Of a stretch of DNA of 64,000 nucleotides, positions 1 through 8,468 are shown piece after piece (within the stretch, counting starts at the first letter, position 1; every line of letters starts with the position of its first letter). Below the pieces are notes generated by a model. The model worked only from the letters and a program-made list of their open reading frames with translations. It was not told the DNA's origin and ran no database searches. The stretch covers positions 124,001 through 188,000 of the forward strand of contig CABUPH010000002.1 in assembly GCA_902493375.1 (NCBI GenBank), written 5' to 3'. Source of the stretch: an uncultured Collinsella sp. Lineage in GTDB: Bacteria > Actinomycetota > Coriobacteriia > Coriobacteriales > Coriobacteriaceae. Both the position numbers and the translations under genes were made by a program.

Positions 1-1570
1 CGTACCCGACGGCGACACCGGTACCAACATGTCGCTCACGCTCGCTTCGGTGACCAAGGAGCTCTCTGCCCTTCCCGCCGATGCCGACATGGAGGCCATC
101 GCCGGCGCCATCACCCACGGCTCCCTCATGGGCGCCCGCGGCAACTCCGGTGTCATCACCTCGCAGATCCTGCGCGGTGTGGCTGAGGGTCTCGTCTCTG
201 CCGACGATCCCATTACGTCCGCCAACATCGCCTATGCGTTCCGTCGTGCCGTCAAGGTCGCCTTCCAGGCTGTCCGCAAGCCTATCGAGGGCACGATCCT
301 CACGGTCCTGCGCGATGTCTCGACCAAGGCCGACGAGTGCGAGAAGAAGAAGTTCTCGGACGAGGACGCGCTCGACGCCATCGTCGTCGAGGCCTACCAG
401 TCCGTCGCCCGCACGCCCGACCTGCTGCCTGTCCTCAAGGAGAACGGCGTTGTCGACTCCGGCGCCTTCGGCTTTGCCATCTTCCTGGAGAACTTTGTTG
501 CCGCCGCTCTTGGCCGCAGCACCGTTGTCGAGGATTTCTCCGCTACGTTTGACTCCGCTGGCTCTGCTCGCAACGCGGCCCTTGGTCGCGTTGAGATCGA
601 GGCCAACGACGACTGGGAGGGCTCGGAGTTCCGCTACTGCAACGAGTTCCTCTTTAAGGCCGACGCTCCCTTTGACGAGGACGAGTGCCTTAAGTTCCTG
701 GGCTCCATGGGCGACTGCGAGCTGCTCGTGGGTGCCTATCCCGACTACAAGATCCACGTGCACTCCAACACCCCCAACCTGGTGCTCGAGCACATGCTTC
801 AGCTCGGTCAGATCTATGAGGTCTTTATCCACAACATGGAGATGGAGGCCCACGACCGTACCGCCAAGATCCACGAGGATCAGGAAAAGGCCGCCGAGCC
901 CGCCAAGGCGCTGGGCTTTGTCGCCGTTGCCGCCGGTTCCGGCGAGGCTGACATCCTCAAGTCCCTCGGCGTCGACGTGATCGTGTCGGGTGGCCAGACT
1001 ATGAATCCCTCGACCGCCGACCTGCTGGGCGCGGTGGACCAGGTCAACGCGACCTCGGTCATCATCCTGCCCAACAACGGCAACATCCGCATGGCCGCTG
1101 AGGCTGCTGCTTCAGCCTGCACCGACAAGAAGGTCGCCGTCGTTCCCACCAAGACCGTCCCGCAGGCCTTCTCCGCGCTGTTCGCGGTCCTGCCCGATTC
1201 CGAGCTCGAGGATGCCGTCGCCGCCATGGTCGACGCCATCAGCGAGGTCCGCGATGGCGAGGTCACCCGCGCCGTGCGCGACTCCAGTGCCTCTGACGGT
1301 TCTCCGATTCACTCCGGTGACGTCATGGGTATCATCGCCGGCTCCATCGACGTGGTCGGTTCCGACGTGAAGCAGGTCACGCTCGACTGCATCAACCGCA
1401 TGCAGGAGGAAGAGGAGGGCGACGCGCTGACGATTCTGGCCGGCGAGGAGCTGTCCGATGAGGCCTTCCAGGAGATCGTCGACGCTATCGAGGAGGCTCA
1501 GCCCGATCTGGAGATTGACGCCCATCGTGGCGAGCAGCCGCTCTATCCCGTGATCTTCTCGATCGAGTAG
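1..1570 (+). CDS. FakA/YloV-like DAK2 (DhaL) domain kinase, 5' end outside window
   Basis: The open frame runs from base 2, so the gene starts before the window. The first visible residues read VPDGDTGTNM, the DhaL-type loop that in dihydroxyacetone kinase and FakA families coordinates the Mg-ATP. A second DhaL signature, ARGNSGVITSQILRG, follows about 35 residues later. The C-terminal half matches the extra domain seen in FakA/YloV proteins, which phosphorylate fatty acids bound to FakB carriers. About 523 residues are visible, close to full length for the family. It is followed 10 bp later by recG, the usual YloV-recG order in Gram-positive bacteria. Function as fatty acid kinase is inferred from the family; no FakB partner is visible here. 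Confidence 0.85.
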   Translation, partial: VPDGDTGTNMSLTLASVTKELSALPADADMEAIAGAITHGSLMGARGNSGVITSQILRGVAEGLVSADDPITSANIAYAFRRAVKVAFQAVRKPIEGTILTVLRDVSTKADECEKKKFSDEDALDAIVVEAYQSVARTPDLLPVLKENGVVDSGAFGFAIFLENFVAAALGRSTVVEDFSATFDSAGSARNAALGRVEIEANDDWEGSEFRYCNEFLFKADAPFDEDECLKFLGSMGDCELLVGAYPDYKIHVHSNTPNLVLEHMLQLGQIYEVFIHNMEMEAHDRTAKIHEDQEKAAEPAKALGFVAVAAGSGEADILKSLGVDVIVSGGQTMNPSTADLLGAVDQVNATSVIILPNNGNIRMAAEAAASACTDKKVAVVPTKTVPQAFSALFAVLPDSELEDAVAAMVDAISEVRDGEVTRAVRDSSASDGSPIHSGDVMGIIAGSIDVVGSDVKQVTLDCINRMQEEEEGDALTILAGEELSDEAFQEIVDAIEEAQPDLEIDAHRGEQPLYPVIFSIE

Positions 1571-1580
1571 GCAACTGCCC

Positions 1581-3758
1581 ATGTCCGAGCTGTGCTCCGT
1601 GCCGCGCGTCTCGGAGCGCTTTGCCCAGAGCAAAGCGCTCGACGAGGATATCGCGCGACTCAAATATGTTTCGGGTAAACGTGAGGAGGCCCTTCGCCGT
1701 CTGGGAATTCGGACGGTGGGGGACCTCCTTCTCCATATCCCTCATCGATACCTCGACTTTACCCGTTCTTGGTCTATCGAGATGGCGCCCATCGGTACCG
1801 TGTGCACCATCATCGCCACGGTCGACCGTATCGTCCAAAAGCAGCCGCGTCCGCGCATGCAGGTGACCGAGGTCTCGCTTGTTGACGAGACGGGCGTGCT
1901 GCAGGTCGCCTTTTTCCGCCAGCCCTGGATTGCCCAGCAGCTTAAGCAGGGCGACCGCCTGGCCGTGATGGGCAAGGTCGAGTTTGCCTACGGCTTTAAG
2001 CAGATGGCCTCGCCGCACTTTGAAAAGCTCGAGGACGGGCGTGCCGCAGGCACCATCCTGCCGGTCCATTACGTGAGTGATGGCGTGAGCCAGGCGTGGA
2101 TGCGCCGCATCGTAAGCGGCGCGCTCGAGGTCGTCGGCAATCCGTTCGATCCGATTCCCGCGCCGTTGCGCGCAAAGCGGAAGCTCATGAGCAATGCCCG
2201 CGCGTTGCGTTCGATCCACTTTCCCTCGAGCATGGCTGAGCGCGACATCGCACGCCGGCGTCTTGCCTACGAGGAGTGCCTCTACCTGCAGCTGGCGCTG
2301 CGTCTGCGCAACGACGGCGGCCTGGTCGATGTGGTGCCCTATGCCCACACTGCGGGCGAGCATCTGGGCGCGCTTAAACAGGCCCTTCCGTTTTCGCTGA
2401 GCGACGAGCAGGAGGCCGCATTCCAAGACATCCTGCATGACATGTGCGATGGCGGGCGCGTGATGAACCGTCTGCTGCTGGGCGATGTCGGTACCGGTAA
2501 GACCGCCGTTGCCGCCTGCGCGCTGGCTGTGGCTGCCGATAGCGGCACGCAGGCCTGCGTTATGGCGCCCACGGGCGTGCTGGCGCGCCAATATGCCGAT
2601 AAGACCGGCCCTCTGCTCTCGCAGGCCGGCATGTCCTGGGCACTTCTGACGGGTGCCACGCCGGCCGCAGAGCGCGAGCGCATCCATGCACAGCTGGAAT
2701 CGGGCGAGCTTGACGTGCTCTTTGGCACCCACGCGGTTCTTTCGGATAACGTTGCGTTCAAGCATCTGTCGCTCGTGGTCATCGATGAACAACACCGGTT
2801 TGGTGTGGGCCAACGCAACGCCCTGCGCGCGAAGGGGCCGGGTGCCGATCTGCTCGTTATGACGGCGACGCCCATCCCGCGTACGCTGGCGCTTTCGGTC
2901 TACGGCGATCTGGACACGAGCATCATTCGCCATCGGCCCGTCCCTGGTGCTGGCGTGACGACACGCGTGCTCACCGAGTCGAGCCGTGACCTCGCCTATG
3001 GCGCCATCCGCGAGGCGCATGAAAAGGGTCAGCAGGCCTACGTGATTTGTCCGCTCGTGGAGCCGAGTGACTCGGCCGATGAGCTGGAAGACGTGCCCGG
3101 TATTGCTCGCGACGACGAGGGCCGCGTAACCGTCCCCGTGCCGCTGCACGATACGGCAACCGAGCTCGACCGACTGCGTCTTGCGTTGCCGGGGCTTACC
3201 GTCGAGCGCCTTCACGGCCGCATGCCGGCGGGGGAGAAGGACCAGGTTATCGATGCCTTCAAGCGTGGCGAGATTGACGTGCTCGTCTCGACTACGGTGG
3301 TCGAGGTGGGCGTCGACGTGCCTAACGCCACCGTCATGGTCATCGAGAACGGCGAGCGCTTTGGATTGGCTGCCCTGCACCAGCTGCGCGGCCGCGTGGG
3401 CCGTGGCAGTGTGTCGGGCACGTGCCTGGTCATGACGCACTCCAAGGGCAACGGCGGCGCATCGGCGGCACAAGACCGTCTCCAGTCGCTCGAAAAGACC
3501 TCGGACGGCTTTACGCTCGCCCAGATGGACCTGCGTCTGCGCCACGAGGGCGAGATCCTGGGCTACCGTCAACATGGCGGCGTAACCCTGCGCTTTGTGG
3601 ACCTGGACGCTGACGAGGAGCTAATCGAGTGGGCCCATTTGGACGCGGTCGAGCTCTTGCGGTATGCTTGCACCCTTGACTCAGTGGCGACGCGCCCCCT
3701 GCGCGACGCGGTCGCCATGCGTTATCGACATATCTTTAAGGAGGTCAGCGGAGGATGA
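1581..3758 (+). CDS. recG: ATP-dependent DNA helicase RecG
   Basis: A 725-residue superfamily 2 helicase that remodels stalled replication forks and Holliday junctions. The N-terminal third is the wedge/OB domain that binds branched DNA (around residues 50-150). The Walker A motif is GDVGTGKTA and the DExH box is IDEQHRFGVGQR; the helicase C-terminal part has TTVVEVGVDVPNA and QLRGRVGRG. Length is slightly above the usual 680-700. No clear Shine-Dalgarno sequence precedes the ATG, but this start keeps the expected N-terminus. The stop overlaps the rsmD start by 4 bp, so the two are co-translated. Confidence 0.96.
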   Translation: MSELCSVPRVSERFAQSKALDEDIARLKYVSGKREEALRRLGIRTVGDLLLHIPHRYLDFTRSWSIEMAPIGTVCTIIATVDRIVQKQPRPRMQVTEVSLVDETGVLQVAFFRQPWIAQQLKQGDRLAVMGKVEFAYGFKQMASPHFEKLEDGRAAGTILPVHYVSDGVSQAWMRRIVSGALEVVGNPFDPIPAPLRAKRKLMSNARALRSIHFPSSMAERDIARRRLAYEECLYLQLALRLRNDGGLVDVVPYAHTAGEHLGALKQALPFSLSDEQEAAFQDILHDMCDGGRVMNRLLLGDVGTGKTAVAACALAVAADSGTQACVMAPTGVLARQYADKTGPLLSQAGMSWALLTGATPAAERERIHAQLESGELDVLFGTHAVLSDNVAFKHLSLVVIDEQHRFGVGQRNALRAKGPGADLLVMTATPIPRTLALSVYGDLDTSIIRHRPVPGAGVTTRVLTESSRDLAYGAIREAHEKGQQAYVICPLVEPSDSADELEDVPGIARDDEGRVTVPVPLHDTATELDRLRLALPGLTVERLHGRMPAGEKDQVIDAFKRGEIDVLVSTTVVEVGVDVPNATVMVIENGERFGLAALHQLRGRVGRGSVSGTCLVMTHSKGNGGASAAQDRLQSLEKTSDGFTLAQMDLRLRHEGEILGYRQHGGVTLRFVDLDADEELIEWAHLDAVELLRYACTLDSVATRPLRDAVAMRYRHIFKEVSGG

Positions 3759-4411
3759 GAATCATCGGCGGCGAATGGCGCGGTCGTAAGATCGAGGAGC
3801 CTCGTGGTCGCGATGTCACCCGCCCCACGACTGATCGCGTGCGCGAGGCGTGCGCATCTATGGTCATGTCGGCATTCGATTTCGATTTGGACGAGGTTCG
3901 TGTGCTGGACGCCTTTGGCGGCTCCGGCGCTCTGGGAATCGAGATGCTCTCTCGTGGGACCTGCTCGCTCACGACTTTTGAGATCGATCGCAACGCCGCT
4001 CGGCTCATTACCAAGAATATCGAGTCGCTCTGCCGTGACCGTGCGCGCTGGCGTGTGGTGACGGGTGACGTGCTGGCGAGCGCCTCGCGCGGCCGCGTGC
4101 CGGGCGGCCCCTTTGATCTGGTTCTGCTCGACCCGCCCTATGTTTTTGGTGCCGAGCCGGTCGAGGAACTGCTGCAGAACCTGGCTCAGCAGGGTCTGCT
4201 TGCACCTGGCGCTTATGCCCTGTTTGAGCATGCCGCCGCCGATGCGGGCGCGCATCCGGCAGACTTTGAGACTGTACGTGAGAAGCGCTACGGCATTACC
4301 TCGGTCGACCTGCTTCGTTGGGTCGGCGATGACGATGGTGAGGGTGATAGCGCTGGCACCGATGCTGACAACAACGATGCCACGACGTTTCAGGAGGATG
4401 CTCATGAGTGA
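3755..4411 (+). CDS. rsmD: 16S rRNA (guanine(966)-N(2))-methyltransferase RsmD
   Basis: A 218-residue Rossmann-fold methyltransferase that uses SAM to modify G966 of 16S rRNA. It begins MRIIGGEWRGRKI, the family N-terminus, and contains the SAM-binding segment LDAFGGSGALGIE and the catalytic LDPPYVFG motif. The start overlaps the recG stop as ATGA and a ribosome site AAGGAGG lies just upstream. The last residues form an acidic Asp/Asn-rich tail of about 25 residues not typical of RsmD. The end overlaps the start of coaD by 8 bp; rsmD-coaD is a widely conserved pair. Confidence 0.95.
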   Translation: MRIIGGEWRGRKIEEPRGRDVTRPTTDRVREACASMVMSAFDFDLDEVRVLDAFGGSGALGIEMLSRGTCSLTTFEIDRNAARLITKNIESLCRDRARWRVVTGDVLASASRGRVPGGPFDLVLLDPPYVFGAEPVEELLQNLAQQGLLAPGAYALFEHAAADAGAHPADFETVREKRYGITSVDLLRWVGDDDGEGDSAGTDADNNDATTFQEDAHE

Positions 4412-4901
4412 CACCATCAATCGCGTGATCGTCCCGGGCACCTTCGATCCCATCACGTTTGGCCATGTCGATGTGATCCGCCGCGCCCGCCGCATCTTTC
4501 CCAGCGTGATCGTCGCTGTTGCCGAGTCGCAGAGTAAAAACGGTGTGGGCACCACGTTTACGCTCGATGAGCGCGTGGCGCTGGCCCGCGAGGCGCTCGG
4601 TGATATCGACGGCGTCGAGGTCCTGCCCTTTACCGGCCTCTTGGTCGACTTCGCTCGTGAGCAGGGGGCGGGGGCCGTGGTCAAGGGCCTGCGCGCTATG
4701 ACCGACTTTGAGTACGAGCTGCAGCAGGCCGACCTCAACTATCGCTTGGATAACGAGCTGGAGTCCATCTTTGTCATGAGCGCGCCGCAGTACGGCTATA
4801 TCTCGAGCTCGGTTGTTCGCCAGATCGCCTCGCTCGGTAGTGACGTATCGACGTTTGTCCCGCCCAACGTGGTCGAAGCGCTCAAACATCGCTTTTCGTG
4901 A
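4404..4901 (+). CDS. coaD: phosphopantetheine adenylyltransferase CoaD
   Basis: A 165-residue nucleotidyltransferase that makes dephospho-CoA from 4'-phosphopantetheine and ATP, the fourth step of CoA synthesis. The N-terminus VIVPGTFDPITFGHVDVI carries the T/HxGH nucleotide-binding motif, and ISSSVVRQIA near the C-terminus is the second signature. The open frame extends upstream of this point, but the ATG at 4404 preceded by AGGAGG gives a standard-length enzyme. The gene overlaps the 3' end of rsmD. Confidence 0.95.
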   Translation: MSDTINRVIVPGTFDPITFGHVDVIRRARRIFPSVIVAVAESQSKNGVGTTFTLDERVALAREALGDIDGVEVLPFTGLLVDFAREQGAGAVVKGLRAMTDFEYELQQADLNYRLDNELESIFVMSAPQYGYISSSVVRQIASLGSDVSTFVPPNVVEALKHRFS

Positions 4902-4969
4902 CGTTTCTTATTGCCTGGTGGCATGTGGTAAACTAGCACGATGATATGTTACCTATGAAAGGAGACCGG

Positions 4970-5467
4970 ATGCCGGGCGAGAATTTTCCTGGCGATAGGA
5001 TCGTCAGCTTGGTCGATGAGCTCGAAGGGCTGATCGAGGAAGCCAAGCCGCCTTTCGGCAAGAACGCTCAGTTCAAGGTCATCGACGCCGACGTGTTCTT
5101 CAACATCCTCGACGAGATCCGCATGAGCTATCCCGAGGAATGGCAGAAGTCCCGCCGTATCCTCAAGGAGCGCGAGGAGCTTATGGCTTCCGCCGCCGCT
5201 CAGGCCGATTCCATCATCGCCGATGCTCAACAGCAGGCCCTCACCATTGCCGGCGAGCAGGAGATCGTCCGCTTAGCGCAGCAGCAGGCCGACGACATCC
5301 GCGACCGTGCCCAGCAGTATGAGCGCGAGACTCGCTATGCCGCCGAGGATTACGCCGAGCAGGTCTTTACGCACCTCGAGGAGAACCTCAAGAGCCTGAC
5401 CGGCACCGTCACCCGTTGTCGCCAGCAGCTTAACGAGGGTGCCGCCCAGCAGAATGGTCAGTGGTAA
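4970..5467 (+). CDS. coiled-coil protein, DivIVA / ATP-synthase-b-like, unknown function
   Basis: A 165-residue protein. Residues 1-50 are globular (MPGENFPGDRIV...), then a long Glu/Gln/Ala-rich helical region with heptad character (about residues 50-150) predicts a coiled coil. There is no signal peptide or membrane segment. It resembles short DivIVA-like or ATP-synthase-b-like proteins found between coaD and yceD in Coriobacteriia, but I cannot assign a function. The ATG at 4970 is chosen because AAAGGAG sits 5 bp upstream; an ATG at 4946 has no such site. The stop overlaps the next start as TAATG. Confidence 0.75.
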   Translation: MPGENFPGDRIVSLVDELEGLIEEAKPPFGKNAQFKVIDADVFFNILDEIRMSYPEEWQKSRRILKEREELMASAAAQADSIIADAQQQALTIAGEQEIVRLAQQQADDIRDRAQQYERETRYAAEDYAEQVFTHLEENLKSLTGTVTRCRQQLNEGAAQQNGQW

Positions 5468-6021
5468 TGGCTGAGTTCCCGAACGTTACCGTCGATCTTT
5501 CCGAGCAACTCGAGTTTCCCGGAGACTCGTATCCGCTGACCGGCAAGGTCGATGTCGCCGCCTATACGGTGGGCGAGAAGGAGTACCAGCTGCAGGACGG
5601 CATTGACTACGACGTGGTCTTTACCAATGCCGGCACCGGTGTTCTGCTTACGGGCATGGTCCGCGCGCACGCAACCGGTGAGTGCGACCGCTGCCTGGAG
5701 CCCGCTTCGTTTGATATCGCTGGTGAGATTGAGGAATTCTATCTCTTTAACGAGCCCGAGGACCCCGAGGCCTACGAAGACGGCTACGAGCTTCTGGGTG
5801 AGGACCGCATCGTCGATCTGGGTGAGCCCATCAACGACGCGGTCGTCATGGACACGCCGTTCGTTGTCCTGTGCAAGCCCGATTGCCGCGGCCTATGCCC
5901 CACTTGCGGCATCAATCTCAACGTCGAGCAATGCGATTGCGTCGCTCAAGCAGAGGCAGAATGGGCCGCTGCCACGGAAAATCCATTTGCAGCATTGAAG
6001 AATCTCAAGCTTGATGAGTAA
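5467..6021 (+). CDS. yceD: YceD/DUF177 family protein
   Basis: A 184-residue DUF177 protein. In E. coli and plants YceD affects 23S rRNA accumulation, and the gene is nearly always just upstream of rpmF, as here. The C-terminal third has the paired cysteines CKPDCRGLCPTCG and a further CDC, which are likely to bind zinc. The core signature GECDRCLEP is present. The ATG overlaps the previous stop. The gap of 64 bp to rpmF contains the rpmF ribosome site. Confidence 0.88.
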   Translation: MAEFPNVTVDLSEQLEFPGDSYPLTGKVDVAAYTVGEKEYQLQDGIDYDVVFTNAGTGVLLTGMVRAHATGECDRCLEPASFDIAGEIEEFYLFNEPEDPEAYEDGYELLGEDRIVDLGEPINDAVVMDTPFVVLCKPDCRGLCPTCGINLNVEQCDCVAQAEAEWAAATENPFAALKNLKLDE

Positions 6022-6085
6022 AACTGTGGTAGTATCGCTACTTGCGCGTAATCGCCACACTGGATAGTTCATAAGGAAGGTCACT

Positions 6086-6265
6086 ATGCCCGTACCTAAA
6101 CAAAAGCAGGGTCGTATCCGCACTCACACCCGTCGTTCTGCCAACATGAAGATCTCGGCTGCGGCTCAGTCCACGTGCCCCCGTTGCGGCGCTGTCAAGC
6201 TTCCGCACCACGTGTGCCCCAGCTGCGGTTTCTACAAGGACCGCGAGGTTATCGTTACCGAGTAA
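6086..6265 (+). CDS. rpmF: 50S ribosomal protein L32
   Basis: A 59-residue ribosomal protein, MPVPKQKQGRIRTHTRRS at the N-terminus, with the zinc-ribbon cysteines CPRCGAVK and CPSCGFY. AAGGAAGG precedes the ATG. The order yceD-rpmF-plsX-acpP links ribosome assembly with membrane lipid synthesis and is conserved across bacteria. The four-cysteine (C+) form suggests a zinc-dependent paralogue; a cysteine-free copy would be elsewhere if it exists. Confidence 0.97.
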   Translation: MPVPKQKQGRIRTHTRRSANMKISAAAQSTCPRCGAVKLPHHVCPSCGFYKDREVIVTE

Positions 6266-6352
6266 CGGTATACTCTGGATGCGATGCCGTTCCAAATGGA
6301 ACCACAATGGCCGGCTCAATGAGTCGGTCATTTTTGTATAAGGAGCATGTAT

Positions 6353-7372
6353 ATGAGTAACGTTCGCGTTTGTGTAGACGTTGTGGGCGGAGACGAGAAA
6401 CCTCAGGTTGTTCTCGATGGTATCGAGGCTGCGCTTGCCGCCGATCCCGATATCGAGATCTTGGCAGCTGGCCCCGCCGAAATCGTCAATCCCTTTGCCG
6501 CCTCCCATGTGCGCGTCGAGGCCCTGGAGGCACCCGACGTTATCGCCATGGATGACGATCCCATTCGCGCCGTGATGACCAAGCGCAAGTCTTCGATTGT
6601 GCTTTCCTGCCGTGCCATTAAGAAGGGCAACGCGGACGCGTTCTTCTCTGCTGGTTCTACTGGTGCTATGACCGCCGCGGCTACCGCTTACGTGACGCCA
6701 TTTAGGTATCAGGCCGAGGGCAAGAAGCAGCCGGTGCGTCCGTGCCTTACCAATGCGCTGCCCAATCGTGCCGGCGGCCTGACGGTCCTGTGCGACATGG
6801 GCGCCAACCCCGATGTCGAGGTCGACGATATGGTTCGTTTTGCCCAGATGGGTTGTGCCTATGCGCGCGTCGTCCTGGGCATCGAGCATCCCCGCGTGGG
6901 CCTGCTTGCCAACGGCACCGAGGATGAGAAGGGCTCCAACTTTACCAAGGCCTGCTTCCCGGCCATGAAAGCCGCCGTTCCCGGCTTTGTTGGTAACTGC
7001 GAGGGAACGGACATCACCTCAGGTAACTTCGATGTCGTCGTTGCCGATGGCATGTCGGGCAATATTGCGCTCAAGGCCACCGAGGGCGCTGCCAAGTTTT
7101 TGCTGCAGGAGCTCAAGGGTGTCTTTATGTCTTCGCTCGGCACCAAGATTGCCGCGCTGCTCATCAAAAAGCAAATGCGCGAGATTAAGGCCAAGCTCTC
7201 TGGCGACGCCAAGGGCGGCGCGATTCTTCTGGGCCTGCGCGGCGTGGTCCTGATCGGCCATGGCGCCACCTCGGTCGAGGCTGTTAAAAACGGTACGCTC
7301 GCGGCGGCCGAAGCCGTGCGCGCCGGGCTGGTCGAGAATGTCGCCAACTCTATGGACGGTATCGTTTTATAA
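6353..7372 (+). CDS. plsX: phosphate acyltransferase PlsX
   Basis: A 339-residue enzyme that converts acyl-ACP to acyl-phosphate, the acyl donor for PlsY in phosphatidic acid synthesis. It shows family segments such as SAGSTGAMTAAAT and DMGANPD, and ends with a conserved GHGATS region. The ATG at 6353 has AAGGAG 7 bp upstream; the ATG at 6347 would be only 1 bp away from it. PlsX acts at the membrane surface. Downstream, a 22-bp palindrome separates it from acpP. Confidence 0.94.
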   Translation: MSNVRVCVDVVGGDEKPQVVLDGIEAALAADPDIEILAAGPAEIVNPFAASHVRVEALEAPDVIAMDDDPIRAVMTKRKSSIVLSCRAIKKGNADAFFSAGSTGAMTAAATAYVTPFRYQAEGKKQPVRPCLTNALPNRAGGLTVLCDMGANPDVEVDDMVRFAQMGCAYARVVLGIEHPRVGLLANGTEDEKGSNFTKACFPAMKAAVPGFVGNCEGTDITSGNFDVVVADGMSGNIALKATEGAAKFLLQELKGVFMSSLGTKIAALLIKKQMREIKAKLSGDAKGGAILLGLRGVVLIGHGATSVEAVKNGTLAAAEAVRAGLVENVANSMDGIVL

Positions 7373-7428
7373 CAGCGGCGTTATGCGTCTTGGGGCGCAC
7401 GTCGTGGGGTAGAATCAGAACCGTGTCT

Positions 7429-7457
7429 TGGTACCGCCCGGGCGGTACCATTCTTTT
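7429..7457 (+). terminator. 22-bp perfect palindrome with T-rich tail between plsX and acpP
   Basis: Bases 7429-7450 (arms TGGTACCGCCC / GGGCGGTACCA) are a perfect palindrome followed by TTCTTTT. As RNA it would fold into a strong GC hairpin with a T-rich tail, as in an intrinsic terminator or attenuator. A perfect palindrome could equally be an operator. A TAGAAT -10-like hexamer at 7410 would place the palindrome in the acpP leader. Confidence 0.5.
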
Positions 7458-7486
7458 GGTATTCATGCACTATGAGAGGAAGCGCT

Positions 7487-7729
7487 ATGGACCGCTCCGA
7501 AATCTTCGACAAGATCGCCGAGGTCGCTGCTGACGTTCTGGGCGTCGATGTTGCCGAAATTAGCGATGAGACCACCTTTGACGACCTCGATGCCAACTCG
7601 CTCGAGCGCCTGCAGCTGGTTACGGCTATCGAGGACGAGTTCAACCTCGAGATCGATGACGAGACCCTGCTCTCGCTCAACTCTGTCGCCGACGCCGTCG
7701 ACGCTATCGAAAACGCCAGGGAGGCCTAG
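7487..7729 (+). CDS. acpP: acyl carrier protein
   Basis: An 80-residue acidic four-helix carrier that holds growing fatty acids on a phosphopantetheine arm. The attachment serine is Ser38 in DANSLERLQLV. The canonical motif is DSL, and here the Asp before the serine is Asn37, which is unusual. AGAGGAAG lies upstream of the chosen ATG. It sits between plsX and rnc, the usual acpP-rnc-smc order of Gram-positive bacteria. Confidence 0.93.
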   Translation: MDRSEIFDKIAEVAADVLGVDVAEISDETTFDDLDANSLERLQLVTAIEDEFNLEIDDETLLSLNSVADAVDAIENAREA

Positions 7730-7732
7730 GTC

Positions 7733-8458
7733 TTGGCTTTGTCTGAACGACTTACGCGCGCCCAGGAAATTCTGGGCCACGAGTTCAATAATAAGGTGCT
7801 GCTGCGCGCGGCCCTTACGCATCCCTCGGCAGTCGAGGGCCAGCCGGTTTCTGCCAGCTATGAGCGCCTTGAGTTCTTGGGCGATTCCATTTTGGGCGCT
7901 GTGGTCGCACGCTCCCTGTTTGAGTCCTATCCGGAGTTTGACGAGGGCAAGCTCACGCGCCTGAAGGTGTCGCTTGTCTCGGGCGCTACGCTGTCCGAGG
8001 TTTCTCACGAGCTGGGCATCGACGACATCATCATCTTTGGTGCCTCCGAGACCGGTACCGGTGCGCGCGGCCTGCATTCGGCCCTCGAGAACGTCTATGA
8101 GTCGCTCGTGGGCGCGCTGTACCTGGATGCCGGCTGGGATGCCGCGGCAGAGTTCATTCACCGTACGCTTAAGCCGCATTTGGCTTCCGAGCGTGCCGAG
8201 CATCCTGCGAACCCCAAGTCGTTTTTGCAGGAGTGCGTGCAGGCAGACGGCCACGAGCCTCCCGCGTATAAGCTGGTCGGCTCCGAGGGCCCAGCGCATG
8301 CGCCCACCTTTACCGCCGTGGTTTTGATCGATGGTATTCGCCAGGGTCGCGGTTCCGGCTCCTCAAAGAAAGAAGCCGAGGGAGCCGCCGCGCTCGAAGC
8401 GCTCGACCGCATGGGTTACACCACCAACGGCGTGATTCTGAACAAGAAGCACGTGTAA
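7733..8458 (+). CDS. rnc: ribonuclease III
   Basis: A 241-residue double-strand-specific RNase that processes rRNA precursors and structured mRNAs. The RNase III signature ERLEFLGDSILGAVV is near residue 45, and the second acidic cluster is LESLVGALYLDAG-like (ENVYESLVGALYLDAG). The C-terminal dsRNA-binding domain ends in GSGSSKKEAEGAAA. It starts with TTG, preceded by AGGGAGG at 7718. The gap to acpP is 3 bp. Confidence 0.95.
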   Translation: MALSERLTRAQEILGHEFNNKVLLRAALTHPSAVEGQPVSASYERLEFLGDSILGAVVARSLFESYPEFDEGKLTRLKVSLVSGATLSEVSHELGIDDIIIFGASETGTGARGLHSALENVYESLVGALYLDAGWDAAAEFIHRTLKPHLASERAEHPANPKSFLQECVQADGHEPPAYKLVGSEGPAHAPTFTAVVLIDGIRQGRGSGSSKKEAEGAAALEALDRMGYTTNGVILNKKHV

Positions 8459-8468
8459 GCGAGGAACC

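Noticed and set aside
1485..3575. 696-codon minus-strand frame opposite recG
   Set aside because: Antisense shadow of a well-defined helicase gene; composition is Arg/His-rich and no ribosome site or domain is seen.
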